This document shows, one piece after another, positions 1-8,654 of a DNA stretch of 64,000 nt. Within the stretch, counting starts at the first letter, position 1, and every line of letters begins with the position of its first letter. The stretch covers positions 248,001-312,000 of the forward strand of contig JANQRU010000001.1 of assembly GCA_028284415.1 (NCBI GenBank). The letters are read 5' to 3'. The notes beneath the pieces were generated by a model that searched no databases, was not told where the DNA came from, and saw nothing but the letters and a program-made list of their open reading frames with translations. The stretch is from Pyrinomonadaceae bacterium (GTDB lineage Bacteria; Acidobacteriota; Blastocatellia; Pyrinomonadales; Pyrinomonadaceae). The translations under genes and the position numbers were made by a program.

Positions 1-62
1 TTCAAGTATTCTCAGAGAATATTGTTATATAAATTATATTCAACATCCTTTTGATTACAAAT

Positions 63-1448
63 CTATGTTCTTTTAGCCGCCTCTTCGGGAGTTAAATTTC
101 CTGCTTCATGTATAGCTTTGGCAGTATTTGTAAATAGCAAAATGATAATACCAACAGCAAAGAAAAAGATCAGGCAAAGTATAGCTTGTCGATATGAACC
201 TGTACTGGCTATGACTATTGCAAAAACCATATTTCCAAGCCAAGAAGTCCCCTTTTCTGAGATTTCATAAAGCCCAAAAAATGAAGACTCACGCCCTTTT
301 GGAATCATTTGTGAGAAAAGTGAACGTGAAAGTGCTTGTGTACTTCCAAGAACTAAACCTATGAATGCTCCCATAATCCACGCCTGAAATTGAGAAGCCA
401 GAAAAGCATATGCAAATACAACTATACCGCCCCATATGATCAGGCAAATCATAATTGTTTTTTTTGCTCCTATATATCTGGCTATTCGTTCAAAAACTAT
501 CGAGCCAATTACAGCCATTATTTGTGCAACAACAAATATCCCTAGAAGAAATGCCTGATCTGTTTCTAAACCTTTTGAAATAAATAACTCTTGTGAAAGA
601 AAAATTGAAGAGGTTAAAATAACAGTCTGGATACCATCATTATAAAACAAATAAGCAATCAAAAACATAAGTGTATATTTCAAACCCACTAATTGCTTCA
701 AAGTTATCCATAATTCTTTAAATCCAACAGTAACTAAATTTTGATTGTTTGGAACTTCTTTGTCTGGATTTCTGGTTTTAACAAAAGTAAAGGTTATGAT
801 CGCAAATAAACCCCACCATAAGGTTGCAACAAGCATACAAATCCTGACTGCCAATCCAGTAGAAATTCCTATAGCTTCAACTTGATTTATGAAAATTAAA
901 CTGGCAACTAAAATGATAAATCCAGCAAAATAACCAGCTGCAAAACCATAACTTGATATTTTATCACGTAAATCTTCAGTAGTTATATCAACCAAGTAAG
1001 CGTTGTAAAATACATTTGTGGCTGCAAAGCTCATATTTGCAACAACCATAAAAATACTTCCTAAAACATAATTATCCCCTGTGATGAAAAATAATAGTCC
1101 ACTTGCTACTACGCCCATGTAACAAAAGAAAGCCATCATTTTTTTCTTAAGATTTGTGTAATCGGCTAGTGAACCAAGTATCGGCAAAAAACAAACTTGA
1201 GAGACTACAGACAGAGCCAGAGCATTTGGAACCAATGATTCAGCAGTAACTGCTCCTAAAAAGCCTAAATTAAAAACAACACCATTTTTACCTACATCTT
1301 CTTGTGCGAGCGAAGTCAAATACGGACCAAGCAAAACTGTAATAACAATTGTATAAAATGCTGAGTTTGCCCAATCATAAGTTATCCAACCAAAAATTTC
1401 TTTCCGATCATTTTTAGGAAGCGTATTTGAGTTATTTTGTTCAGACAT
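63..1448 (-). CDS. MFS transporter, UMF1/Atg22-like family
   Basis: A 461-residue polytopic membrane protein of about 12 hydrophobic segments. The N-terminal signature YDWANSAF (residues 24-31) is the hallmark of the UMF1/Atg22-like branch of the major facilitator superfamily, whose substrates are mostly unknown (efflux of small metabolites is assumed). The N-terminus is hydrophilic and the C-terminus is a short charged tail. Its ATG overlaps the stop of the upstream phosphatase-fold gene by one base (TAATG), so the two are probably translationally coupled. The substrate cannot be read from the sequence. Confidence 0.85.
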   Translation of the reverse strand: MSEQNNSNTLPKNDRKEIFGWITYDWANSAFYTIVITVLLGPYLTSLAQEDVGKNGVVFNLGFLGAVTAESLVPNALALSVVSQVCFLPILGSLADYTNLKKKMMAFFCYMGVVASGLLFFITGDNYVLGSIFMVVANMSFAATNVFYNAYLVDITTEDLRDKISSYGFAAGYFAGFIILVASLIFINQVEAIGISTGLAVRICMLVATLWWGLFAIITFTFVKTRNPDKEVPNNQNLVTVGFKELWITLKQLVGLKYTLMFLIAYLFYNDGIQTVILTSSIFLSQELFISKGLETDQAFLLGIFVVAQIMAVIGSIVFERIARYIGAKKTIMICLIIWGGIVVFAYAFLASQFQAWIMGAFIGLVLGSTQALSRSLFSQMIPKGRESSFFGLYEISEKGTSWLGNMVFAIVIASTGSYRQAILCLIFFFAVGIIILLFTNTAKAIHEAGNLTPEEAAKRT

Positions 1449-2329
1449 TAATTAAAAAGTTTTAGAATTGCAGGTGTAATATTTGATAGATCAGTTATTT
1501 GCTTAGCAAATTTCTCTTTGTTTTTTCCCCAAACAATTGTAGGTACTTTGTTTAAGGTATGATTACGAATTGCCAAATTTTCTATGTTTCCATGGTCACT
1601 TGTCAAGATAAATGTTGTTTCTTCTAAATTTAGTTTCTCTAGAGTCTTTCTTATAAAAAGAGAAAGTTGCGGTAAATGTCGTTCTGCCCAATTAAAATCT
1701 TGTTCATGTCCGATTTTATCCGTTATGAAATGTTCATATAATGTGAAATCATAATCTTTACTTAAATCAGAGAGTATCTCAGCTGCGTCATTCGGACTAT
1801 ATTCGGGCACTTTGAAACCATTTTCTATAAGAAATTTGTTTGTAAAATCATGATAGATTGATTTTCTACCCAGAAGATCTGTAATTCTGCAAAATCTCAT
1901 GTCTGCTGCCTCAACAGAACAAGTCGTAGCTGACTTCCAACGGGGTGTTTTTTTGAAAAACTTTGGTGTGTAAGTATTAGCAAAGATAGTTTCTGATATA
2001 CCCTTGTTCTTTAATTGCAAAAAAATTGAATGTTGTTTTATGACATCTTTTAGTTTTTGGTTTGGAAACCCCTGTTTGTGGTGTCCTAAAAGCTTTGGTG
2101 CATTTATTCCTGTGTAAATAGTTGTTTGTCCTGAAGCACTTTGAGGTCTGCCTTCTACTCCTAAACTCGCATCGGTCGGAATAAGTATCCCATCATTTAT
2201 TATGTCATTTTTTTCATCAACAAAATGTCCTAAAGGTTCAAGACCATCTAATAAGTAAAATGGATTATGATCTCCCCTTGTTCCAATACCAAGTCCATCA
2301 ATAAAAAATAAAACTACTGAATTTCTCAT
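1448..2329 (-). CDS. alkaline-phosphatase-superfamily metalloenzyme (iPGM-like)
   Basis: A 293-residue protein with the metal-site pattern of the alkaline phosphatase / cofactor-independent phosphoglycerate mutase superfamily: FFIDGLGIG at residues 8-16, a Ser/Thr-rich nucleophile region SASGQTTIYTG near 63-73, a DKIGHEQD segment near 205 and TSDHGN near 244. It is much shorter than true iPGM (about 510 residues) and lacks the inserted transferase domain, so it is more likely a phosphatase or phosphodiesterase. It has no signal peptide, so it is probably cytoplasmic. It sits 8 bases downstream of hemD and overlaps the MFS gene start, forming a three-gene operon. The substrate is unknown. Confidence 0.75.
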   Translation of the reverse strand: MRNSVVLFFIDGLGIGTRGDHNPFYLLDGLEPLGHFVDEKNDIINDGILIPTDASLGVEGRPQSASGQTTIYTGINAPKLLGHHKQGFPNQKLKDVIKQHSIFLQLKNKGISETIFANTYTPKFFKKTPRWKSATTCSVEAADMRFCRITDLLGRKSIYHDFTNKFLIENGFKVPEYSPNDAAEILSDLSKDYDFTLYEHFITDKIGHEQDFNWAERHLPQLSLFIRKTLEKLNLEETTFILTSDHGNIENLAIRNHTLNKVPTIVWGKNKEKFAKQITDLSNITPAILKLFN

Positions 2330-2337
2330 ATACTAAC

Positions 2338-3054
2338 TTAGAAACTTAACTCATCGATTGATTTTAAAACTATCTCATCTGTTGAGGATATTTGTACTAA
2401 TTCTGAAATTTCATTTAATCCATTAAGATCAAGTAGAATTCTGAAATATTCTAATTCTTCAACACTGAATAAAATGACCTCATCTACTGCACCATTTTCA
2501 ATAAGTAATTTTATTCTTGATGCTTCGATACCATTAACTATAACAGTATCGTAAATTAAGATCTGTTTAGCATTTATATTCGCCTTTTCAAATTCTTCAA
2601 AAATACCATTTTTTCTATCCTTCCCTTCAAAAATAGTAAATGATGAACCTTTCATCTCGTTATCAGACGCAATGTAAGATAAAAGATCCGATATGATTCT
2701 GTTTGGGTTTAATTTTCCCGGAATAACATCTGAATGAACCTGTGAAAACCTTAAACGATCCGCTACTGCCTCGCCTAATGTACAAATCCTAACTTGATCT
2801 AGTTCATAAATATCAAATTTATTTTCAGCTAGTCTATTTACAACTATATCGACTGTAAAAATATCTGAAAAAATCAACCAATCATTTTCAGATATTAAAT
2901 TTTTGAAGTTATTTATTTGCAGAGCTAAATCATTTTCTACTATTTCTAAAGTCGGTAATCGGAATACTTCATACCCTTGAGTCTCAAGATTTTCTATTTT
3001 TGATTTATTTGCAGAAGTATCAAAGATTCCAATCTTTTTTTTCATTTTATTCAT
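2338..3054 (-). CDS. hemD: uroporphyrinogen-III synthase (HemD family)
   Basis: A 238-residue protein with the two-lobed HemD pattern: an N-terminal lobe beginning KKIGIFDTSANKSK, a segment LIFSDIFTVDIVV near 60-75 matching the usual F-T-S-x-N-x-V region, and a second-lobe entry TLGEAVADRLRF near 112. HemD cyclises hydroxymethylbilane to uroporphyrinogen III in tetrapyrrole synthesis. HemD sequences diverge strongly, so the call rests on pattern and length. No other hem genes are near; it heads an operon with a phosphatase-fold enzyme and an MFS carrier. An alternative ATG lies 9 bases inside and neither start has a clear ribosome binding site. Confidence 0.72.
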   Translation of the reverse strand: MNKMKKKIGIFDTSANKSKIENLETQGYEVFRLPTLEIVENDLALQINNFKNLISENDWLIFSDIFTVDIVVNRLAENKFDIYELDQVRICTLGEAVADRLRFSQVHSDVIPGKLNPNRIISDLLSYIASDNEMKGSSFTIFEGKDRKNGIFEEFEKANINAKQILIYDTVIVNGIEASRIKLLIENGAVDEVILFSVEELEYFRILLDLNGLNEISELVQISSTDEIVLKSIDELSF

Positions 3055-3187
3055 CTATTATTCAAAACTTATATTTGAAAACTATTGTTAGCAAATTTGC
3101 AATTAAGATACAAAATAAGTAAGTTAATCATTTGAACGGATTGAAAACAAACCGATAGTGCCTTTTCAGCCTTAAGTATTATTCAAA

Positions 3188-4165
3188 ATGAAAGCAATGA
3201 TTCTTGCCGCAGGTTTTGGAACGCGGCTTTTCCCCTTAACAATAGATCGTACTAAACCAGCCATACCTTTTTTAGGTAAACCATTGGTTGGTTATGTGGC
3301 TGAATATGTAGCAAAATTCGGTTTTGAAGAGGTTGTAGTAAATTTGCATCATCAACCCGAATCTGTAAAAAAAGCTTTAGGTGATGGAAGCGATTTTGGC
3401 GTAAAAATCCATTATACATACGAAGAACCTAGGATTTTAGGCACTTCAGGAGCGTTAGATAACGCTAGACATTTACTTGAAAATGACACTTTCTTAATTG
3501 TGAATGGAAAAATCATTACAGACATAGATTTGAATGCAGTTCTCGAAACCCACAAGAAATCAGGTGCTTTAGCTACCATGGTGTTAAAGCCAAATACGAA
3601 TCGTGAAAAATTTTCTCAAGTTTTTGTCGAAGATGGATTAGTAACAGGCTTTGGTGATTTTCCAAATCCAGATAATGCAGAAAAACTCCCATACATGTTT
3701 ACTGGCATACATATTCTCGAGCCGAGAGTTTTTGATTATATTCCCAGAGGTGTTTACTCCGATATAGTTCCAACATTTTACAATCCCGCTATCAAGAAAG
3801 GCGAAAAAATAGCTGCACACATTACAGAGGGAAAATGGTATGAACTATCGACCATTCCCCGTTATCTAGATATTAGTCTTAAAATGTTAAATGGTAGTAA
3901 AACTCGCAATATAATCGGTAAAAATGCAAATATCTCAGAATCTGCTGAACTTAATGATTCTATAATTTGGGATAATGTTGAAATATCAGATAACGCGAAG
4001 GTCAATAGATCCATAATCGGTGACAATGTAAAAATTAATGATAATGAATCTTATGAAGATGTAGCTATTGTAAGTGCTGAAATGATAAAACACGCCGGTC
4101 AAATACCTGAAAAAGCTATTAAAGGAGTTTTTTCAGGCGATAATTATATAGTTTCATTAAAATAA
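3188..4165 (+). CDS. sugar-1-phosphate nucleotidyltransferase, MurU-like
   Basis: A 325-residue nucleotidyltransferase. The N-terminal nucleotide loop AAGFGTRLFPLT (residues 7-18) is followed by the KPAIPFLGKP sugar-nucleotide signature. A region around 245-300 with NISESAELNDSIIWDN and similar short repeats looks like a left-handed beta-helix. Together with the kinase-like gene 14 bases downstream, it resembles the MurU/AmgK route that activates MurNAc or GlcNAc for peptidoglycan recycling; mannose-1-phosphate guanylyltransferase is an alternative. Odd point: where many relatives have N-G-D at the first metal-binding Asp, this reads NGKIITDID (around 107), with Lys replacing that Asp. Confidence 0.75.
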   Translation: MKAMILAAGFGTRLFPLTIDRTKPAIPFLGKPLVGYVAEYVAKFGFEEVVVNLHHQPESVKKALGDGSDFGVKIHYTYEEPRILGTSGALDNARHLLENDTFLIVNGKIITDIDLNAVLETHKKSGALATMVLKPNTNREKFSQVFVEDGLVTGFGDFPNPDNAEKLPYMFTGIHILEPRVFDYIPRGVYSDIVPTFYNPAIKKGEKIAAHITEGKWYELSTIPRYLDISLKMLNGSKTRNIIGKNANISESAELNDSIIWDNVEISDNAKVNRSIIGDNVKINDNESYEDVAIVSAEMIKHAGQIPEKAIKGVFSGDNYIVSLK

Positions 4166-4179
4166 GCCTTCCTTTCAAA

Positions 4180-5199
4180 ATGAATATGTCAAAAACCTTT
4201 GATAAGTCTGCAAAACAAAGACTCAAACTCTTTCTTAAATCTCAAAATTTATCAACTAGCATTGAACAACTCACACCCGATGCCTCTACACGTGAATTTT
4301 TTAGAATTGAATACGAAGATAAATTAGCAATTGCCTGTATTTACCCAGAACAATTTAATGAAAATCTACCTCAGATTGACATAACAAATTTATTTTTGAA
4401 AAGTGAATTACCTGTTGCCAAAATTTTCAATATCGATTTTGAACTTGGAATTATAATTCATGAAGATTTTGGTGACAAAATTCTTCGTGTTCATTTAGAA
4501 TCATGTGATAACTCTGAAAAAGAGTTACTTATCGAAAATGCAATTAGTCTGATTGCCTATATCCAAAAATCCACTAGTAATGCGGTTGCTCTTGACTCAA
4601 TTGCGGCAAAACTCAAGTTTGACGAAGAAAAACTCTTGTGGGAATTAAATTTTTTCAAGACACATTATTTTAAAAGCCTTAAGAAAAATCCATTATCTAT
4701 TGAAGATGACGAGAAATTAAGTGCTGAATTTACTGAACTGTCCAAAGAATTAGAGAACTACGCCAAAGTCTTAACTCATAGAGATTTTCATGCTGCAAAT
4801 TTGATGCTTGATGATTCAGGTAACTTAAAAATTATCGATCACCAAGATGCGAGACTCGGTTCTATTGCATATGATTTGGTTTCTTTGTTGTTAGATAGAA
4901 TCACTCAACTTCCGTCACAGGTATGGTTGAAAAATAAAAAAGTTTACTTCTTAAATGAAAGGAATGGATTGGGTTTAGAAAATATAAGTCTAGAGGATTT
5001 TGATTATGAATTTGAATTGATGACAGTTCAAAGGTGTCTTAAAGCTATCGGAACATTTTCAAATCAAGCTGGAAATTTTGGTAAAAGTCATTTCATCAAA
5101 TACATAAACCCAATGTTCAAAGTGGTTTTGGACGCATGTATGCGTTTAGACAGATTTCCCCAAATCCAAAAAACTATCATTGAAATTTTAGAAAATTAA
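4180..5199 (+). CDS. aminoglycoside-phosphotransferase-family sugar kinase, AmgK-like
   Basis: A 339-residue protein kinase-fold small-molecule kinase. The Brenner motif HRDFHAANLML starts at H200 and the metal-binding IIDHQDARLG follows at about 217. The N-terminal part TPDASTREFFRIE matches the region that opens AmgK (MurNAc/GlcNAc anomeric kinase). It lies 14 bases after a MurU-like nucleotidyltransferase, which supports a paired role: phosphorylation of a cell-wall amino sugar at C1, then nucleotidylation. The substrate is inferred from this pairing only. A second ATG lies 6 bases inside. It ends convergent to the cyanophycinase gene with a 4-base gap. Confidence 0.75.
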   Translation: MNMSKTFDKSAKQRLKLFLKSQNLSTSIEQLTPDASTREFFRIEYEDKLAIACIYPEQFNENLPQIDITNLFLKSELPVAKIFNIDFELGIIIHEDFGDKILRVHLESCDNSEKELLIENAISLIAYIQKSTSNAVALDSIAAKLKFDEEKLLWELNFFKTHYFKSLKKNPLSIEDDEKLSAEFTELSKELENYAKVLTHRDFHAANLMLDDSGNLKIIDHQDARLGSIAYDLVSLLLDRITQLPSQVWLKNKKVYFLNERNGLGLENISLEDFDYEFELMTVQRCLKAIGTFSNQAGNFGKSHFIKYINPMFKVVLDACMRLDRFPQIQKTIIEILEN

Positions 5200-5203
5200 C
5201 AAA

Positions 5204-6085
5204 TTAATTTCTTTGCCTTCTTTGTCTTGGAATTATTCTTCTATTCTTTAAATCGTATCTGTCACCATTTCTCAAAAAATAAAAAAGTGAGTTTTTATCA
5301 GGCAGATTTTTAAGTGAACTTCCCTCGCGTGACCAAAAAGTGTTGTCATATATCAATACATAGCTTCTACCTAAAACTTCAAATTTGTCATTCTGGACAA
5401 TCATTGCAGTTCCTTCATCAATGCCAATACCAAGTAGCTCTCGTCGTTTTTTCAAAATCGTAAACATATCAAACTGACGATTTCGGGCGAGAACGTGTTG
5501 GTCAATCGCAACATTTTTTAAGAACCCAAATCCCTCTTCGTGATCGCCCATCATAATTTGATTGTTTTTTGTATCTCCCCTAGCTAAATATGAACCTTGA
5601 ATAGTTGCTCCTGCTGATGAACCACCAATGACTCCGCCTCTTTTCAAAACTTCCCAAAACATTTTTTCAGTTTTAGTTCCGGCGTATGCATCAACCAATC
5701 TCCACTGTCTTCCACCGCCAAACCAAACTCCTTTTGCATTTTTTAGTGGCTCAATAAATTTATCTGTATCAGCTTCTTTTTTATCGTATGTGTGCAAAAC
5801 TGTGACATTTTTTGCACCTGCTCTTTTTAAGAAATTTGCACGTCTCTGATCATATTTTTCTGCTCCTAAAGCAGTGGGGATTACAACGATTGGTGCATCC
5901 ACGCCGCCAGCAAGTTCTATAAACCTTTTTACAATAGCTTGCGGCATCCTACCTCCGCCCACAATCACTAAGCTTCCTTTTTCAGGTCCAGTAACAACTG
6001 CTGACTTAGTATCTGTTTGTGCAAGATTCGTCAAAGTAAGGACTAACAGTACACATAGTAAAATAATTACGAATTTAATTTTCAT
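5204..6085 (-). CDS. secreted cyanophycinase (peptidase S51)
   Basis: Peptidase S51 family. The nucleophile motif GGSSAGATIQG, the downstream IDQHVLARNR and IDEGTAMIV segments are the usual cyanophycinase active-site elements. The enzyme cleaves beta-Asp-Arg dipeptides from cyanophycin. I place the start at 6085 rather than the upstream in-frame ATG at 6139, because the shorter form begins with a clean signal peptide (KIKFVIILLCVLLVLTL, then a polar region), giving 293 residues. Export suggests scavenging of external polymer or a broader alpha-aminoacyl dipeptidase role. No cyanophycin synthetase is in the window. Confidence 0.85.
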   Translation of the reverse strand: MKIKFVIILLCVLLVLTLTNLAQTDTKSAVVTGPEKGSLVIVGGGRMPQAIVKRFIELAGGVDAPIVVIPTALGAEKYDQRRANFLKRAGAKNVTVLHTYDKKEADTDKFIEPLKNAKGVWFGGGRQWRLVDAYAGTKTEKMFWEVLKRGGVIGGSSAGATIQGSYLARGDTKNNQIMMGDHEEGFGFLKNVAIDQHVLARNRQFDMFTILKKRRELLGIGIDEGTAMIVQNDKFEVLGRSYVLIYDNTFWSREGSSLKNLPDKNSLFYFLRNGDRYDLKNRRIIPRQRRQRN

Positions 6086-6305
6086 ATTTTTATTAAGATT
6101 TTCTTGAATGAAAAGAATAGTTTGATTGAATATAAACAAAATACTATTTTTCTGTAAAAAACTAAAATTTTAGTTTTTTGTTCTTCACTTTTATTCACGA
6201 ATAGAAATTTAGCTGAAATTTGGTAATATATTTCTTCTTTTGGTGCTTATTTATTTTCAGAGCACCATGTAAACTAACAGCAAATATGAAGTCTTATTAA
6301 TAGAA

Positions 6306-7619
6306 ATGAAACAAACATATATTAACGAATTACAAGATAAAATTAGTGAAGAAGTTACCCTTAAAGGTTGGCTTTATAATTCACGCTCAAGTGGAAAGCT
6401 CGTATTTCCACAACTCAGAGATGGAACAGGAATTGTGCAATGCGTTGTTTTCAAAGGCAATGTATCCGAAGAAGTTTTTGAAGTTGCAAAATCTGCTGGT
6501 CAAGAATCTTCGATAATTGTTCACGGAACTGTCAAAGAAGATGCTCGCTCTCCAATTGGTGTTGAAATTGATGTGACAGATTTGGAAGTAGTGCAAAATT
6601 CAACTGATTATCCAATCTCACCCAAAGAACACGGAACAGAATTTTTGATGGACAATCGCCATCTTTGGATTCGTTCAAAAAAACAACACGCGGTTTTACG
6701 AGTTCGTCACACAATTATCAAAGCTGTCAGAGATTTCTTTGATAGTAATGGATTCATTCTTGCTGACACACCAATTTTCACACCGGCTGCCTGCGAAGGA
6801 ACGACAACGCTTTTTGAAGTTGATTATTTTGGCGATGATAAAGCTTATCTTACTCAAAGTGGACAGCTATACAATGAAGCAACTGCCGCTGCCTTTGGAA
6901 AAAGTTATGCTTTTGGTCCAACATTTCGTGCTGAAAAATCCAAAACTCGCCGCCATTTAACTGAATTTTGGATGGTTGAACCTGAAGTTGCTTATGCAAA
7001 TTATGAAGATATGATGGACTTGGGCGAGGATATGATTATTCACGTCGTTAAAGCTGTTTTGGAAGAACGTCGCGAAGATTTGGAAACTTTAGAACGTGAT
7101 ATATCAGTTCTCGAAAACATTCAAAAACCTTTTCCGCGTTTGCATTATGACAAATGCGTAGAAATTTTGCAGGAAGGATTTGAAAAAGGTGAACTTGAAA
7201 ATAAATTTGAATGGGGTGGAGACTTCGGTTCTCCTGATGAAACATATCTATCCGCACAATTTGACCAACCGATTTTTGTTCATCATTTCCCCACTGCAAT
7301 CAAAGGGTTTTATTTTGAAATCGATTCTGAGCGTCCTGAATGTGCTTTGGGAATTGACTTACTTGCACCTGAAGGTTACGGAGAAATTATTGGTGGTGGC
7401 GAACGTGCTATGGATTTGGAGTATCTTGAAAAACAGATCGAAAATCATAATTTACCAAAAGAAGATTTTGAATGGTATTTAGACCTAAGACGTTATGGAA
7501 GCGTTCCTCACGCTGGTTTTGGTATGGGAATAGAACGGTGCGTTGCATGGATGTGTGGAATCGAACATGTTCGTGAAACAATTCCATTTCCGCGTATGCT
7601 CTATCGTTTGAAACCTTAA
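6306..7619 (+). CDS. asnS: asparagine--tRNA ligase
   Basis: A 437-residue class IIb aminoacyl-tRNA synthetase charging tRNA-Asn. The N-terminal OB-fold anticodon domain (about 1-100, with [18 protein letters not shown]) is followed by class II motif 2 [17 protein letters not shown] and motif 3 [15 protein letters not shown] near the C-terminus. The catalytic domain signature [20 protein letters not shown] fits AsnRS, although AspRS2-type non-discriminating enzymes are close relatives. It is slightly shorter than E. coli AsnRS (466). Divergent from the cyanophycinase gene across a 220-base gap, and ended by a strong hairpin. Confidence 0.9.
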   Translation: MKQTYINELQDKISEEVTLKGWLYNSRSSGKLVFPQLRDGTGIVQCVVFKGNVSEEVFEVAKSAGQESSIIVHGTVKEDARSPIGVEIDVTDLEVVQNSTDYPISPKEHGTEFLMDNRHLWIRSKKQHAVLRVRHTIIKAVRDFFDSNGFILADTPIFTPAACEGTTTLFEVDYFGDDKAYLTQSGQLYNEATAAAFGKSYAFGPTFRAEKSKTRRHLTEFWMVEPEVAYANYEDMMDLGEDMIIHVVKAVLEERREDLETLERDISVLENIQKPFPRLHYDKCVEILQEGFEKGELENKFEWGGDFGSPDETYLSAQFDQPIFVHHFPTAIKGFYFEIDSERPECALGIDLLAPEGYGEIIGGGERAMDLEYLEKQIENHNLPKEDFEWYLDLRRYGSVPHAGFGMGIERCVAWMCGIEHVRETIPFPRMLYRLKP

Positions 7620-7661
7620 AATTATCTAATACAGCAAAAAATAAAATTGAAAACATTCTAT

Positions 7662-7690
7662 AAGTGGTTAGGAAAAATTTCTAACCACTT
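7662..7690 (+). terminator. intrinsic terminator of asnS
   Basis: Perfect 10-bp stem AAGTGGTTAG / CTAACCACTT with a 9-base A/T loop, 43 bases after the asnS stop. The T-rich tail is weak (TATTTA). The next gene's Shine-Dalgarno (GGAG at 7698-7701) begins 7 bases later. Confidence 0.7.
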
Positions 7691-7708
7691 TATTTATGGA
7701 GAAAATGA

Positions 7709-8587
7709 ATGAGTATGAAAGCAATTTTACTGTATTTTATAATTTCAACCTTCAATCTATCTTTTGTTAATTGTATTGGAAATCCCTTTGCTGAGTCAGA
7801 GTTACCAAAAGAAATGCCTGAAAATGTTCGTATGAAGTTTAGCGAAAACGGTGGAATGGCACCAGAATGGCACAGCATCGAAATTTCCGATGATGAAATT
7901 TTAATAACCGATAAAAAAATGGATGACGATACAGAAAAGAAATGGTTTGCAAAAATTTCTAAAGAGGATAAAGCAAATTTATATAAGATTTTTGTAGAAA
8001 ATAAATTGGATCTAATCGAAAATGATAAACAAAAGGAAATAGTTTACGATGCAGGATCTGAAGGAATCTATATAAGAGCAGGAAATGTCTCTAAAAATGT
8101 ATCTTATGGTATGAATTCACCTCTATCAGGTAGAAATTTATCCAGATACTCCGCAGTAAAAAAAGCCATTGTTGATTTAGAAAAAAAATATATAACTAAA
8201 TCAAAACAAGTCTCTGATAATTTTGCTGTCATAAATTACAACCCCCAAAAACATAACTTTATCTTCGAAAATGCAAAGCCCACTAAATTAAATCAATCTG
8301 AAATCCAAAAAGTCGAAAGCATTGTCAGTAAAACAATTGGGAAATACAATGAAAAACAAATCAATGCACTCAAAATAAAAGATTTAGGAAAATATAAGCG
8401 TCAGTTTATTCCTGTAATTAATGAAGGTGGCAAAAAAATAGTTTGGGGGAATTATTTTTGTAGAGCAAATAAAAATTGGAAAAGAGAAATTCTAGTGGTT
8501 ATGGATGGTGGAAATTGTTATTTTAACGTTTTTGTGAATTTGACTAAAAGCGAATCTGAAAAACTGTCTGTTAACGGTGAAGCATAA
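7709..8587 (+). CDS. exported protein of unknown function
   Basis: A 292-residue protein I do not recognise. It starts at an ATG 7 bases after GGAG. Residues 4-21 form a hydrophobic export signal ending near VNCIGNP; the Cys is preceded by FVN, which is a poor lipobox, so lipoprotein status is uncertain. Two halves can be seen: about 45-170 with alternating beta-like charged segments (WHSIEISDDEILITDKK), and about 190-290 that resembles a small beta-rich domain (IVWGNYFCRANKNWKREIL). It stands alone between asnS and the phosphodiesterase. Confidence 0.6.
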   Translation: MSMKAILLYFIISTFNLSFVNCIGNPFAESELPKEMPENVRMKFSENGGMAPEWHSIEISDDEILITDKKMDDDTEKKWFAKISKEDKANLYKIFVENKLDLIENDKQKEIVYDAGSEGIYIRAGNVSKNVSYGMNSPLSGRNLSRYSAVKKAIVDLEKKYITKSKQVSDNFAVINYNPQKHNFIFENAKPTKLNQSEIQKVESIVSKTIGKYNEKQINALKIKDLGKYKRQFIPVINEGGKKIVWGNYFCRANKNWKREILVVMDGGNCYFNVFVNLTKSESEKLSVNGEA

Positions 8588-8654
8588 ATAACATAAATTC
8601 AAACTAGAATTCAAAAGTTAGCTTTTTCGTAATATAATTTTTGTACATTTTATT

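Noticed and set aside
1-62. Palindrome TATTCTCAGAGAATA near the left edge as a terminator of the MFS gene
   Set aside because: Short AT-rich dyad without a following T run on the minus strand.
5628-5849. Plus-strand open frame opposite the cyanophycinase gene
   Set aside because: Opposite-strand shadow of a well-supported gene with no ribosome site or recognisable protein pattern; the same applies to the many frames opposite proS, metG, argS and the trp genes.
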